Positions 1 through 8,038 of a stretch of DNA of 64,000 nt are shown here, one piece after another (position 1 is the first letter of the stretch; every line of letters begins with the position of its first letter). A program made the translations under genes and the position numbers. Below the pieces are notes generated by a model. That model was not told the origin of the DNA. It saw nothing but the letters and a program-made list of their open reading frames with translations, and made no database searches. The stretch is from Desulfomicrobium orale DSM 12838 (lineage in GTDB: Bacteria; Desulfobacterota; Desulfovibrionia; Desulfovibrionales; Desulfomicrobiaceae): contig NZ_CP014230.1 of assembly GCF_001553625.1 (NCBI RefSeq), positions 744,001-808,000 on the forward strand, in the 5' to 3' direction.

Positions 1-339
1 AAAGGCGGGCTGATTCTCGGAGGCGCAACGCTGCTGGGCCTCAGGTTCACCAGCCGGGCTCTGGCCAAAGGCAAGGAACTCAAGGACTGGATGGGAGACC
101 GCATCGGCAGCGTCTATGCCGCCGACAAGGCTTTTCCCGTCCGCGCGTCCCAGGACAACACCCAGGTGCAGGCCCTGTACAAAAATTTCCTGGGCGAGCC
201 CGGCAGCCACGTTTCCCACCAGTTTCTGCACATGCATTTCACCGACCGCTCCAAGAACATCGGCCATCTGAAGGAAGCGGGAAACTATCCCAATCCGCGC
301 GCGGCCGAATTCGAGGGCAACACCTACCCCTACGAATGA
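1..339 (+). CDS. hydB: [FeFe] hydrogenase small subunit, 3' part
   Basis: The frame is open from the window edge to a TGA at 337-339, so the 5' end is missing. The visible protein begins inside a hydrophobic stretch (GGLILGGATLLGLR) that fits the end of a Tat signal peptide; the twin-arginine motif would lie upstream. The mature part carries FPVRASQDNTQVQALYK and ends in PNPRAAEFEGNTYPYE, closely matching the small subunit of the periplasmic [FeFe] hydrogenase of Desulfovibrio. That subunit wraps around the large catalytic subunit HydA, carries it through the Tat pathway and takes part in H2 oxidation or production in the periplasm. hydA is expected just upstream, outside the window. The family match is strong; the physiological direction cannot be judged. 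Confidence 0.93.
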   Translation, partial: KGGLILGGATLLGLRFTSRALAKGKELKDWMGDRIGSVYAADKAFPVRASQDNTQVQALYKNFLGEPGSHVSHQFLHMHFTDRSKNIGHLKEAGNYPNPRAAEFEGNTYPYE

Positions 340-393
340 CGCCGCGGACCGCAGCGGTCTCCCCAAATCCGGCAGTTGAGTGCCTTGCGTGAC

Positions 394-423
394 AAAGGCC
401 GCATCCAAATGGATGCGGCCTTT
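394..423 (+). terminator. Rho-independent terminator after hydB
   Basis: A 13-bp perfect stem (AAAGGCCGCATCC / GGATGCGGCCTTT) closes an AAAT loop. It ends in a short T run on the plus strand, and its leading A's give a T run on the minus strand. It sits between the convergent ends of hydB and iorAB and may serve both. Confidence 0.85.
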
Positions 424-464
424 GAAGGATCGGACCAGCCCGAAAGGAGAACGGGAACCCGGCG

Positions 465-2966
465 TCAGCCCTGCCGCGCGCCCAGCTCCCGCCCGGCCAG
501 GAAGGCGGCGTAGTTGGCCTGCCAGATGGCCGGTTTGGGACTGACATTCCGCAGGGCCTGCATCCAGTATTCTTCCGGAAAGGAATCAAAGGGCGTGACC
601 CGGCTCAGCACGCCGATCATGACCACGTTGGCGCTGCGGCCGGCGGCGTCGCCAAGGCTCAGGGCCGTGCCCAGAACGTCCACGCCGATGACCCGGTATC
701 CGGCCAGGGCCTGACGCACGGCGTCCATGGCAGGGTAGTCTCCGGCCTTGAAAAAGGGCGGCACAATGGCCGTATCGGCCAGCACGACCGTGCCGCCGGG
801 ACGGAGCATGTCCAGAAATCCGGGCCGGAAGACCTCGCTGCGCTCCATGCAGACCAGGCACTGGCAGGTGCCGGGCATGAGCACCGGAGAATGGACCCGG
901 CCGCAGGCGAAGGTGCTGATGACCGGCCCGCCCATCTGGGCCATGCCGTGGGTTTCCCCCTTGACGATGTTCTGACGGTCGTAGCCCAGCAGGTAGGCGA
1001 GCTGGGTCAGCACCCGGCCGAAAAAGAGATTCCCCTGACCGCCCACGCCACGCACGGCCACGGACAGAAAGGGCGGCAGTTCCCCGGACAGACCCGGAAG
1101 TTCGATCCGCTCGGGCGGTACGGGCAGTTCCGGGCAGCTGTCCAGAGCGCAGACATTCTGGTCTTTGGCCGGGGCAATGGCGCCCACGGGGCACATCTGG
1201 GAGCAGGCCGCGTTCTGGCGCACGCAGCCCGTACAGATGTTGTTGAAATGCGGCAGTCCTTCGGCGTCGGCCTCGATGCCCGGACAGATCTGGCAGGTGC
1301 CGCAACGCTTGCACAGCTCCGCGTCCACTTCCATTCTGAGCCCGTAGGCTTCCTTGGGCATCTTGCGGATGCACACGCCCGTGACCACAAGCGTGGTGAA
1401 CTCGCCCTTTTCCGCCGCGGCCAGAGCGTCCTTCAGGGCCTTTTGGAGACCCTTCCTGTCGTAGCCGCTGACTTCCACCACGCTCGCGCCGTGGGCCTTG
1501 AGGCTCGCGTTCAGATCGAAGATATTGGGCTCTCCGGCCAGGTTGACCGGTGAGGTGGGTGAAGGCTGGCCGCCGGTCATGGCCGTCCAGTTGTTGTTCA
1601 GGATGACCTTGACGCCGGGGATGCCCCGGAAAATGGTGTTGCGCGTGGCGTCCATGCCGCTGTGACATTCGGTGCCGTCGCCCAGCACGGCCAGGCATTT
1701 TCCGGCCGACTCGGGCCGGGACAGCACATAGCCCAGCCGTTTGGCCTCGCTTGCGCCCATGGCCAGCACGGTATCCATGGCGTTCAAAAAGTGCAGCAGG
1801 GTGTTGCAGCCGATGTCTCCAAACACAGCCTCCAGGTGCCCTTTCTTGCGCATCCGTCCCACGATCTGTCCGAACAGGCGGTACGGACAGCCCGCGCAGA
1901 TCATGGGCGGCCGGGGAGGACAGGCCATGACCGGCGCGCCCGAAGGACAGTCGAGTCCCAGACGGGCGGCGATGAGGGCCGGAGTCCATTCCGTGACGGT
2001 CTCGTCCTCATCCTTGCCCCGCACCTCGATGCCCGCCGCCAGAATACCCTCCTGGATGAACCGGTGCCCGTCCTCGATGACATACACCGGGCCGTTCACG
2101 GAGTCGCGAAAGCGGCGGATCAGCTCCAGGGGCAGGGGATGGGTGAAGCCCAGGGACAAGACGTCGAGTTTCCGGCCCGCCGCCACTTCCTCCACGAAAA
2201 GGGTGTTCACGCCGTGGGTGATGACGCCGATTCTGCCTTCGCCCCTGGTCCAGATGTTCAGGGGGCTTTGCTCCACCTTTTCGCGCAGGGCGGGCATGCG
2301 CGTGGTGCGGACCTGGTCGTGGAACATTCTGGCCCGCACGGGCAGGGTGATGAAGTCGCTCATGTTTTCGGGAACGGGCACGCGCTCCCTGACGGCCGTG
2401 TCCATCAGGCGGACCAGCCCTTCGCTGTGACAGAGCACTCCGCTGGCGATGATGGCCACGGGCGTGTTCAGCTCCCGGCCGAGATCCGCCGCGATGCGGG
2501 CCGCCTCGTGCAGCTCCTGATGATTGCGGGGCTCGAATACGGGAATGCAACAGCTCCTGAGCATGGGCCGGGGGTCCACCAGATGCTGGGTGGAGCTTGG
2601 CGTGTAGTCGCTTGCGATGTAATAGACGAGGCTTCCCCGGCGGCTGGTGTAGAAGGCGGCGCTGGTGATCACGTCGGCGGCCTGGAAGAGGCCCGGAACC
2701 TTCATGGTCACCACGCAGTCGCTTCCGGCCAGGGTGTGCCCGAAGCCCACGCCCGCGGCCACGGCCTCGTTCACGGACCAGCCCACGGAAATCATGTCCT
2801 GAACCTGAGACAGGCCTCTGTCGATGACTTCGGTGCTGGGCGTGCCCGGATAACCGTCCGCAGCGTGAATTCCGGCCCGCACGCAGCCCACCGCAAAGGC
2901 CATGTTCCCCTGCATGACCACGCCCTTGCCATTTTCCCCGGTGCACAGCGCCTTCACAGCGTTCAT
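465..2966 (-). CDS. Indolepyruvate ferredoxin oxidoreductase, fused alpha-beta subunits
   Basis: An 833-residue protein combining IorA and IorB. The N-terminal part has the pyruvate:ferredoxin-oxidoreductase-like fold (YPGTPSTEVID). The middle has the thiamine diphosphate site, GDGTECHSGMD followed by NNNWTAMTGGQPSP. Next come two ferredoxin-type clusters (CKRCGTCQIC and CTGCVRQNAACSQMCP), then the gamma-type domain (GVGGQGNLFFGRVL), which is a separate subunit IorB in many organisms. It would oxidise aryl-pyruvates from aromatic amino acids to aryl-acyl-CoA, passing electrons to ferredoxin in the cytoplasm. The start at 2966 is chosen because TGGAGG lies 5-6 bases upstream; an in-frame ATG at 2996 lacks this. 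It stands alone between convergent neighbours. The fusion is the notable point; substrate preference is inferred from the family. Confidence 0.9.
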   Translation of the reverse strand: MNAVKALCTGENGKGVVMQGNMAFAVGCVRAGIHAADGYPGTPSTEVIDRGLSQVQDMISVGWSVNEAVAAGVGFGHTLAGSDCVVTMKVPGLFQAADVITSAAFYTSRRGSLVYYIASDYTPSSTQHLVDPRPMLRSCCIPVFEPRNHQELHEAARIAADLGRELNTPVAIIASGVLCHSEGLVRLMDTAVRERVPVPENMSDFITLPVRARMFHDQVRTTRMPALREKVEQSPLNIWTRGEGRIGVITHGVNTLFVEEVAAGRKLDVLSLGFTHPLPLELIRRFRDSVNGPVYVIEDGHRFIQEGILAAGIEVRGKDEDETVTEWTPALIAARLGLDCPSGAPVMACPPRPPMICAGCPYRLFGQIVGRMRKKGHLEAVFGDIGCNTLLHFLNAMDTVLAMGASEAKRLGYVLSRPESAGKCLAVLGDGTECHSGMDATRNTIFRGIPGVKVILNNNWTAMTGGQPSPTSPVNLAGEPNIFDLNASLKAHGASVVEVSGYDRKGLQKALKDALAAAEKGEFTTLVVTGVCIRKMPKEAYGLRMEVDAELCKRCGTCQICPGIEADAEGLPHFNNICTGCVRQNAACSQMCPVGAIAPAKDQNVCALDSCPELPVPPERIELPGLSGELPPFLSVAVRGVGGQGNLFFGRVLTQLAYLLGYDRQNIVKGETHGMAQMGGPVISTFACGRVHSPVLMPGTCQCLVCMERSEVFRPGFLDMLRPGGTVVLADTAIVPPFFKAGDYPAMDAVRQALAGYRVIGVDVLGTALSLGDAAGRSANVVMIGVLSRVTPFDSFPEEYWMQALRNVSPKPAIWQANYAAFLAGRELGARQG

Positions 2967-2999
2967 GATTCCTCCAGATGCGGATGTCTTTTTCAAAGG

Positions 3000-3032
3000 T
3001 GCGGCCGGTAAAAACCCTGCCGGCCGGCCGCA
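3000..3032. repeat. Inverted repeat upstream of iorAB
   Basis: A 9-bp perfect inverted repeat (TGCGGCCGG / CCGGCCGCA) with a 15-base loop lies about 35 bases upstream of the iorAB start, in the presumed leader. There is no T run, so it is not an obvious terminator. It could be an mRNA structure or an operator; nothing further supports either. Confidence 0.4.
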
Positions 3033-3104
3033 CCGTCAGGCGGTACGCCAAGGACCGGCCTTTCTCAAGCCCGGACGGGCCGGAAATATGCATCAAACGC
3101 GAAA

Positions 3105-3131
3105 GGGCGCGATTTTTTGGAAATCACGCCC
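3105..3131 (-). terminator. Terminator downstream of mnmE
   Basis: On the minus strand an 11-bp stem (GGGCGTGATTT / AAATCGCGCCC, with one T-G wobble that would be a mismatch on the other strand) is followed by TTTCGCGTTT. It lies about 65 bases past the mnmE stop. The wobble polarity and T-rich tail favour minus-strand function. Confidence 0.7.
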
Positions 3132-3195
3132 CCAAGCGGCCGCCGTTTTCCGGCATCTTCCGGCCACATGGCCGGATATCCCCAAAGGCCGGGGC

Positions 3196-4560
3196 TCACT
3201 TGCCGATGCAGAATCCGTCGAAGACCGCGTTCAGCACGTCTTCCGGGGCCGTCTCGCCGGTGATTTCAGCGAGCATATGGCAGGCCATGTCCAGCCGCAC
3301 GCCCAGCACGTCATAGGGCACGTTCTGCTTCAGCTCGGCGCGCATGGCCGTCAGTTCCTCTCCGGCCCGGACCAGGGCGTCACGCTGACGCAGATTGGGG
3401 GCCAGCAGATCTCCTTCGGGAAAGCCGCTTCCGGCCAGGGTTTCCCGCACAACGGCCAGCATTTCGGGCAGGCCTCGGCCGCTTTTGGCCGAAAGCTCGA
3501 GAACGGTCTTGTCTTTCCACGGCGCTTCGGCAAACCACGCAGGCGATTCTGAAACAAGATCCATCTTGTTGGCCAGCACCAGCAGGGGAACATCCTGATC
3601 CAGAAGGGACAGATCCTCGGCTCCGGGACCCAGGTCGGCATCGATGACCAGCAGCACCAGATCAGCGCTGGCGGCCAGTTCCCGGCTGCGCGTAATGCCG
3701 AGGCTCTCCACGGTTCCGGCGGCGTCCCGCAGCCCGGCCGTGTCCACCAGACGTACCGGCAGTCCGTCCAGAGACACGGGTTCCTCCAGGTAATCCCTGG
3801 TGGTGCCCGGAATCTCCGTGACAATGGCCCGGTTCACGCCGAGCACCGCGTTCAAGAGACTGGATTTGCCGGCATTGACCTGCCCGGCCAGCACTACCAG
3901 CGCGCCGTCCCGCCAATGCCGGACCCGCTCGTGGTTTCCGGCCAGATCGGCGATGGCGGCTCCGGCTTCTTCCAGGGCCGCATCCAGAGCTGCCGGAGCC
4001 AGACAGTCCACTTCATCCTCCGGAAAATCCACGGCCACGCAGAGCTGTACGCGCAGATTCTCCAGCAGCAGCCGCAGTTCCTCCACCCGGCGGGAAAAAT
4101 GTCCTTCCAGCTTGGCTCCGGCCAGACGGATGGCCGTTTCCGATGGCGCGTTGACCAGTTCCATGACGGCTTCAGCCCGGGCCAGATCCATGCGCCCGTT
4201 CAGAAAAGCCCGCTTGGAAAATTCGCCCGGACCCGCAGGCCGCACGCCCAATTCCAGGCACTGCTCCATGACCGTGCGCAGGATGGCCATGCCGCCGTGG
4301 CAGTGAAGCTCGACCACATCCTCTCCGGTGAAGGACCGGGGGCCGGGCATGAATGCCACGAGGGCCTCGTCCACAAAAGTGCCTTCCGGCGTGCGAAGCT
4401 GTCCGTGATGCAGATGATACGGCCGGAAACCCGCGAAGCCGGATCTCCCGGAGTGAAACAGCGCCATACCCACGGACCGGGCATCGGGCCCGCTCACGCG
4501 AATGATGCCCACGGCCCCGGCTCCGGGCGGGGTGGCTATGGCCGCAATGGTGTCGTTCAT
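3196..4560 (-). CDS. mnmE: tRNA modification GTPase MnmE (TrmE)
   Basis: A 454-residue full-length protein starting MNDTIAAIATPPGAGAVGIIR and ending in the invariant C-terminal FCIGK, whose Cys is important for activity in the family. The N-terminal formyl-tetrahydrofolate-binding domain precedes a helical domain carrying an inserted G domain: P-loop GQVNAGKSS (Val where Pro is usual), DTAG and NKMD. With MnmG it makes the cnm5/cmnm5 modification of wobble U34 in tRNAs. MnmG is not beside it here, unlike in many genomes. The gene closes the rpmH-rnpA-yidD-yidC-jag row, but an intrinsic terminator ends only 3 bases before the ATG and there is no Shine-Dalgarno sequence, so expression is probably weak or by read-through. 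Confidence 0.97.
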   Translation of the reverse strand: MNDTIAAIATPPGAGAVGIIRVSGPDARSVGMALFHSGRSGFAGFRPYHLHHGQLRTPEGTFVDEALVAFMPGPRSFTGEDVVELHCHGGMAILRTVMEQCLELGVRPAGPGEFSKRAFLNGRMDLARAEAVMELVNAPSETAIRLAGAKLEGHFSRRVEELRLLLENLRVQLCVAVDFPEDEVDCLAPAALDAALEEAGAAIADLAGNHERVRHWRDGALVVLAGQVNAGKSSLLNAVLGVNRAIVTEIPGTTRDYLEEPVSLDGLPVRLVDTAGLRDAAGTVESLGITRSRELAASADLVLLVIDADLGPGAEDLSLLDQDVPLLVLANKMDLVSESPAWFAEAPWKDKTVLELSAKSGRGLPEMLAVVRETLAGSGFPEGDLLAPNLRQRDALVRAGEELTAMRAELKQNVPYDVLGVRLDMACHMLAEITGETAPEDVLNAVFDGFCIGK

Positions 4561-4563
4561 GCG

Positions 4564-4588
4564 TAAAAAAGGCGGGGAAGACCCGCCT
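4564..4588 (-). terminator. Intrinsic terminator between jag and mnmE
   Basis: On the minus strand AGGCGGG, a TCTTC loop and CCCGCCT are followed by TTTTTT. The stem includes the jag stop codon and the T run ends three bases before the mnmE ATG. This is a textbook terminator in form, placed where it would cut mnmE off from the upstream operon. Confidence 0.85.
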
Positions 4589-5468
4589 ACTGCTCGTTGG
4601 GATGTTTCCGGCGGCCCCGGCCACTGCTCCGCCTGACGGGCAGGATGAGCACCCGCTTCGTGCTTCCCTCGCCCTTGCTTCTGGTATGCACGTCCCCGTC
4701 GTCCTGCAAGGCCATGTGTACCACGCGGCGGTGAAAGGCGCTCAGGGGCCGGGTACTCTGCACCTTGCCGGTTTTTTTAGCTTTTTCGGCAAGGGCCAGG
4801 GCCATCTCCGTCAGCCGGGTTTCCTGATCCCGGCGGAAATCTCCGGCATCCAGACGGATGCGGGGGCAGCCGGGACAGGTCCTGGCGGCGATGCGGTTGG
4901 CCAGATACTGCAAGGCCGCGATAACCTGACCGTCCTGACTCATGAGCACCTCGGCGTCATCGGCCTCGATGCGCACGGCGACCGGCCGGGCCGTCATATC
5001 CACATCCAGCCGCACGCCAGCGCAAAGAGGACGCAGCAGGGCGGGCAGAATCTCCCGCACACATGCCTCCAGCCGCCGGACTTCGTCTTCCGGCATGGGG
5101 CCGGGCGCGGCATCCCGGCCGTCATCCTCTTCCGGAGAGTCCGCTTCGGACATTCCAGCCTCTTCCCGAATCCTGCCGGCCGCGTCTGCAGAAGGCTTCT
5201 GCGGCGGGGCTTCTTCCATAGGAGCGACTTCAGGGCGGGCCCCCCCGGAATCCGGGCGTTCCGCACGGTTTTCCACGGCCAGGGCCACAGCGGGTCTGCG
5301 CCGCCCGGCACGAACCACCGCCTGTCTGGCACCAAAGCCGAAGAACCCCTGCGAGCCGCCGCTGACAATCTCGATCTCCAGACCATCCCGGTCAACGGCG
5401 AAAAAGCGGCAGGCATCCGCTATGGCCTGATCGACGCTCTTGGCCCTGAACTCCCTGTGCTCACTCAT
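4587..5468 (-). CDS. jag: Jag/KhpB-type RNA-binding protein
   Basis: A 293-residue protein with the Jag N-terminal domain (residues about 1-50, EFRAKSVDQAIADACRFF), an acidic low-complexity linker, a type II KH domain (PVAVRIEADDAEVLMSQDGQVIAALQ region) and a C-terminal R3H domain (RRVVHMALQDD...). Such proteins bind RNA and are encoded beside yidC in most bacteria. The start at 5468 is preferred because GAGGA lies 8 bases upstream; an ATG at 5495 would add nine residues without a site. It is 36 bases from the yidC stop and is probably co-transcribed. The long Glu/Pro/Ala linker (about residues 55-125) is the variable part of the family. Confidence 0.93.
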   Translation of the reverse strand: MSEHREFRAKSVDQAIADACRFFAVDRDGLEIEIVSGGSQGFFGFGARQAVVRAGRRRPAVALAVENRAERPDSGGARPEVAPMEEAPPQKPSADAAGRIREEAGMSEADSPEEDDGRDAAPGPMPEDEVRRLEACVREILPALLRPLCAGVRLDVDMTARPVAVRIEADDAEVLMSQDGQVIAALQYLANRIAARTCPGCPRIRLDAGDFRRDQETRLTEMALALAEKAKKTGKVQSTRPLSAFHRRVVHMALQDDGDVHTRSKGEGSTKRVLILPVRRSSGRGRRKHPNEQ

Positions 5469-5504
5469 GAGATATTCCTCGCGGCACGGCCGCAAGCCGC
5501 AGCG

Positions 5505-7115
5505 TCACTTCGCCTTCCTGACCATAAGCCACTGCTGGGCGATGGACAGGACGTTGTTCACCAGCCAGTACAGTACCAGTCCCGAGGGGAAATTGAGGAA
5601 CAGGAAGGTGAAGACCACGGGCATGAACATCATGATCTTGGCCTGCATGGGATCGCCCATGGGCGGCGAGAGACGCTGCTGCAGGAACATGGTCGCGCCC
5701 ATGATAAGCGGCGTGATGTAGTACGGGTCCTTGGCCGAAAGGTCGGCCAGCCAGACCATGTCAGTAAAGGGCAGATGCGGGATGAACGCCGCGTGCCGCA
5801 GCTCGATGGCCCCCAGAAGGGCCTGATACAAGGCGAAGAATACCGGGATCTGGAGCAGCATGGGCACGCAGCCGCCAGCCGGATTGACCTTGTAGGTCTT
5901 GTACAGCTGCATGATTTCCGCGTTCATTTTCTCGCGGTCGTCGGCGTATTTCTCGCGGATCTTGGTCATCATGGGCTGAAGCTTCTTCATCTGCTCCATG
6001 GACTTGTAACTCTTCTGGGACAGAGGCCAGAACAGCGCCTTGATGATGATGGTCAGAATGATGATGGCCACGCCGTAATTGCCCACGTATCCATAGAGAA
6101 AATTCAGGAACTTGTTCAGCGGCTTGGCGATGATGTCGAAAAATCCGTAATTGATGCTGGCCTTCAGATTCTTGGGCATGCTCTGAAGGTCCCGCTCGGT
6201 CTTGGGACCGAAATAATAGGAACAGGTCCGCAGCTGGGTGATGCCCGGATCGAGAAGCAGCTGATCGGCGGCCGTCACCCGGTAGATTCCATCTTCCAGC
6301 TTGCCCCGCACGATCATGTCGGCGGAAGTGGGCGCCAGAGCCATCAGGAAATAATTGCTCGCGACCCCGCCCCACTGGACCGGACCGGCCGATTCTAGGC
6401 CCAGCTTCAGATCTTTCTGGTCGTCCTCCTCTTCCAGACCGCCCGCCGCCATGTAGACGATCTTGGTCAGATTGTAACGGTCATTCTCAGCGGTCAGACT
6501 CGGGCTGGAAACGGAGAACGCCAGGTTGCCCTGAAGCTGGGCTGGCGAGGTGTTGGTCACTTTGACCTCTTCCTTCACCTCGTAGGAGCCGCCGGTGAAA
6601 GACAGTTCACGCACAATCCGCACCCCGCCCAGCACGCCCGTGAGCTGTATGCCGCCGCTTTGCCCCTCGGCCAGGACCAGATCGTCTCCCTGAGCGGTCC
6701 ATTCTCCCTGAGCCCAGGTGGGGGAAGCGTTCCAGATCAGGCCCAGCGGCGCTTTGCGCAGGGACTGTTCCGTGACCAGATCGATATTCGAGGAAAGGGG
6801 ATCAATGGTTTCCTTATATGCCTTAAGCGTGAAACTCTCCAGAATACCGCCCGACGTGTTGATGACCGCATGATAGAGCGGGGTGTCCACGGAAATTCTG
6901 CGGCCCTGCCGGTCAGGAGTAAACTGGACGGTCTGCTGCCCGGCCTCGGGAGCGGACACGGCAGTTCCGGCGGCCTGCGGCGCGGCGGACTGGTTCACTC
7001 CTGCTGCGGTCCGGTTTTCCGTGGCCACGGGAGCGACCGGAGGAAAAAAATAATTCCAGGTCAGCAGCACCATCAGGGACAAAGCCACTGCCAGAATGAC
7101 GCGTCTACTCTCCAT
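5505..7115 (-). CDS. yidC: Membrane protein insertase YidC
   Basis: A 536-residue Gram-negative-type YidC. An N-terminal transmembrane anchor (MESRRVILAVALSLMVLLTW) is followed by a large periplasmic beta-domain (to about residue 330) and a conserved C-terminal insertase core with several membrane helices (VGNYGVAIIILTIIIKALFWPLS, GGCVPMLLQIPVFFALYQAL, NNVLSIAQQWLMVRKAK). It inserts and folds inner-membrane proteins alone or with SecYEG. It overlaps the yidD stop by 11 bases, showing tight coupling in the rpmH operon. Confidence 0.98.
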   Translation of the reverse strand: MESRRVILAVALSLMVLLTWNYFFPPVAPVATENRTAAGVNQSAAPQAAGTAVSAPEAGQQTVQFTPDRQGRRISVDTPLYHAVINTSGGILESFTLKAYKETIDPLSSNIDLVTEQSLRKAPLGLIWNASPTWAQGEWTAQGDDLVLAEGQSGGIQLTGVLGGVRIVRELSFTGGSYEVKEEVKVTNTSPAQLQGNLAFSVSSPSLTAENDRYNLTKIVYMAAGGLEEEDDQKDLKLGLESAGPVQWGGVASNYFLMALAPTSADMIVRGKLEDGIYRVTAADQLLLDPGITQLRTCSYYFGPKTERDLQSMPKNLKASINYGFFDIIAKPLNKFLNFLYGYVGNYGVAIIILTIIIKALFWPLSQKSYKSMEQMKKLQPMMTKIREKYADDREKMNAEIMQLYKTYKVNPAGGCVPMLLQIPVFFALYQALLGAIELRHAAFIPHLPFTDMVWLADLSAKDPYYITPLIMGATMFLQQRLSPPMGDPMQAKIMMFMPVVFTFLFLNFPSGLVLYWLVNNVLSIAQQWLMVRKAK

Positions 7116-7350
7116 GAAAGTCTCTCTTTGCGAAGTTAGGGGAAGGAACCGGGTCGTAACCGCCGGAGCACAGAGGATGGCACCGCATGAGGCGCCGCAG
7201 GGTCAGCCCCAGACCCCGGCAGACGCCATGAACCAGCACAGCCTGCCGGGCGTATTCGGAGCACGTCGGAGTGAAGCGGCAGCAGGGAGTGTAAAGCGGA
7301 GAGATCAAATATTGGTACAGGGACAGAAAAAACACGCAGATACGGCGCAT
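7105..7350 (-). CDS. yidD: Membrane protein insertion efficiency factor YidD
   Basis: An 81-residue protein with the YidD signature: amphipathic N-terminus, YQYLISPLYTPCCRFTPTCSEYA, then RLMRCHPLCSGGYDPVP. It is a small membrane-associated protein thought to help YidC-dependent insertion. It lies between rnpA (12-base gap) and yidC (11-base overlap), the usual order. The conserved cysteines CCRFTPTC and RCHPLCSGGYDP are all present. Confidence 0.97.
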   Translation of the reverse strand: MRRICVFFLSLYQYLISPLYTPCCRFTPTCSEYARQAVLVHGVCRGLGLTLRRLMRCHPLCSGGYDPVPSPNFAKRDFHGE

Positions 7351-7362
7351 GGACGCTCCGGC

Positions 7363-7728
7363 CTAAGACCCGGCAGGGGTCATCCGTTGTAAAAGCGGCG
7401 CAAGTTCCGCCGTGATCCGCACAAGGTTCATGGGATCCACACAAATCCCCCGCTTCGCCACGACAACAATGTCCACACCCGAGGGCACATGCTGCTGGTG
7501 CAACCGGAAAAACTCCCGCAGCAGCCGTTTGAGCCGGTTTCTGCGCACGGCATTGCCGGCCTTGCGGCTCACGGCCAGACCGACCCGCCATGTCGAGCCG
7601 TTGTCTTCCCGATTGCGGACAAACAAAATGAAGTTCCCTGAAAAAAAACGACGGCCCAGATCATAGCAACAGCTGAACTGGGGCCGTCTGGTCAACCTGC
7701 GTGAGCGGGGATGCGTCAGACCGCTAAT
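7363..7728 (-). CDS. rnpA: Ribonuclease P protein component
   Basis: Protein subunit of RNase P, which matures the 5' ends of tRNAs. The signature [20 protein letters not shown] is present, followed by DIVVVAKRG. No ATG, GTG or TTG lies where the family starts. The coordinates use an ATT codon at 7726-7728, giving [12 protein letters not shown] as the N-terminus (121 residues), which lines up with MVKLAFPRELRLL of E. coli RnpA. AGGGAG stands 6 bases before this ATT. A CTG at 7717-7719 is the main alternative (118 residues). A TTG at 7869 gives 168 residues but lies inside the rpmH ribosome-binding site. Either preferred start makes rnpA overlap or abut the rpmH end. Confidence 0.9.
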   Translation of the reverse strand: MSGLTHPRSRRLTRRPQFSCCYDLGRRFFSGNFILFVRNREDNGSTWRVGLAVSRKAGNAVRRNRLKRLLREFFRLHQQHVPSGVDIVVVAKRGICVDPMNLVRITAELAPLLQRMTPAGS

Positions 7729-7853
7729 CTTTTTCTCCCTTTGGCCCGTCTGCGGCGCAAAACGGCCTGACCATTCCTGGTCCGGGAGCGCACCAGAAAG
7801 CCATGGCTTCTCTTGCGCTTGGTATTGCTCGGCTGGTATGTTCTCTTGCTCAT
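7716..7853 (-). CDS. rpmH: 50S ribosomal protein L34
   Basis: A 45-residue protein, [19 protein letters not shown]... ending [11 protein letters not shown], the classic L34 sequence. The start has a strong GGGAGG site at about 7 bases. It is the first gene of the leftward rpmH-rnpA-yidD-yidC-jag operon, and its last 13 bases overlap the proposed rnpA start. L34 is a small, highly basic protein of the large ribosomal subunit. Confidence 0.98.
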   Translation of the reverse strand: MSKRTYQPSNTKRKRSHGFLVRSRTRNGQAVLRRRRAKGRKRLAV

Positions 7854-7883
7854 TTCTGTTTCCTCCCAAAAAAGTGAGTCAGG

Positions 7884-7912
7884 TCGGTAGCGCCAAAAAC
7901 CGGCCGCGTCAA
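7884..7912 (-). promoter_or_regulatory. Candidate sigma70-type promoter of the rpmH operon
   Basis: On the minus strand TTGACG (7907-7912) and TACCGA (7884-7889) are 17 bases apart, about 30 bases upstream of the L34 start codon. The -35 is good and the -10 poor, so this is only a candidate. Confidence 0.35.
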
Positions 7913-8038
7913 GACGCCATCTCCCGTGCAGACAAGGCCCGCGAGTCTTTCAACAGCGGATACGGCCTTTCCGCCGGGCGGTGGTCCGGCGGACGCCGAA
8001 GCCGACCGTGCCAGCGGAACACATTACAAGGAGCCGTC

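Noticed and set aside
1662-3011. 449-codon open frame on the plus strand
   Set aside because: It is antisense to iorAB, lacks recognisable family sequence and is rich in His/Gly/Gln typical of reverse-strand GC-rich frames.
4602-6398. 598-codon plus-strand open frame across jag and yidC
   Set aside because: It covers two certain genes on the other strand and shows no known motif.
7729-7869. N-terminal 47-codon extension of rnpA from a TTG at 7869
   Set aside because: The TTG sits within the GGGAGG ribosome-binding site of rpmH, and the added residues are the rpmH sequence in another frame; kept only as an alternative in the rnpA entry.
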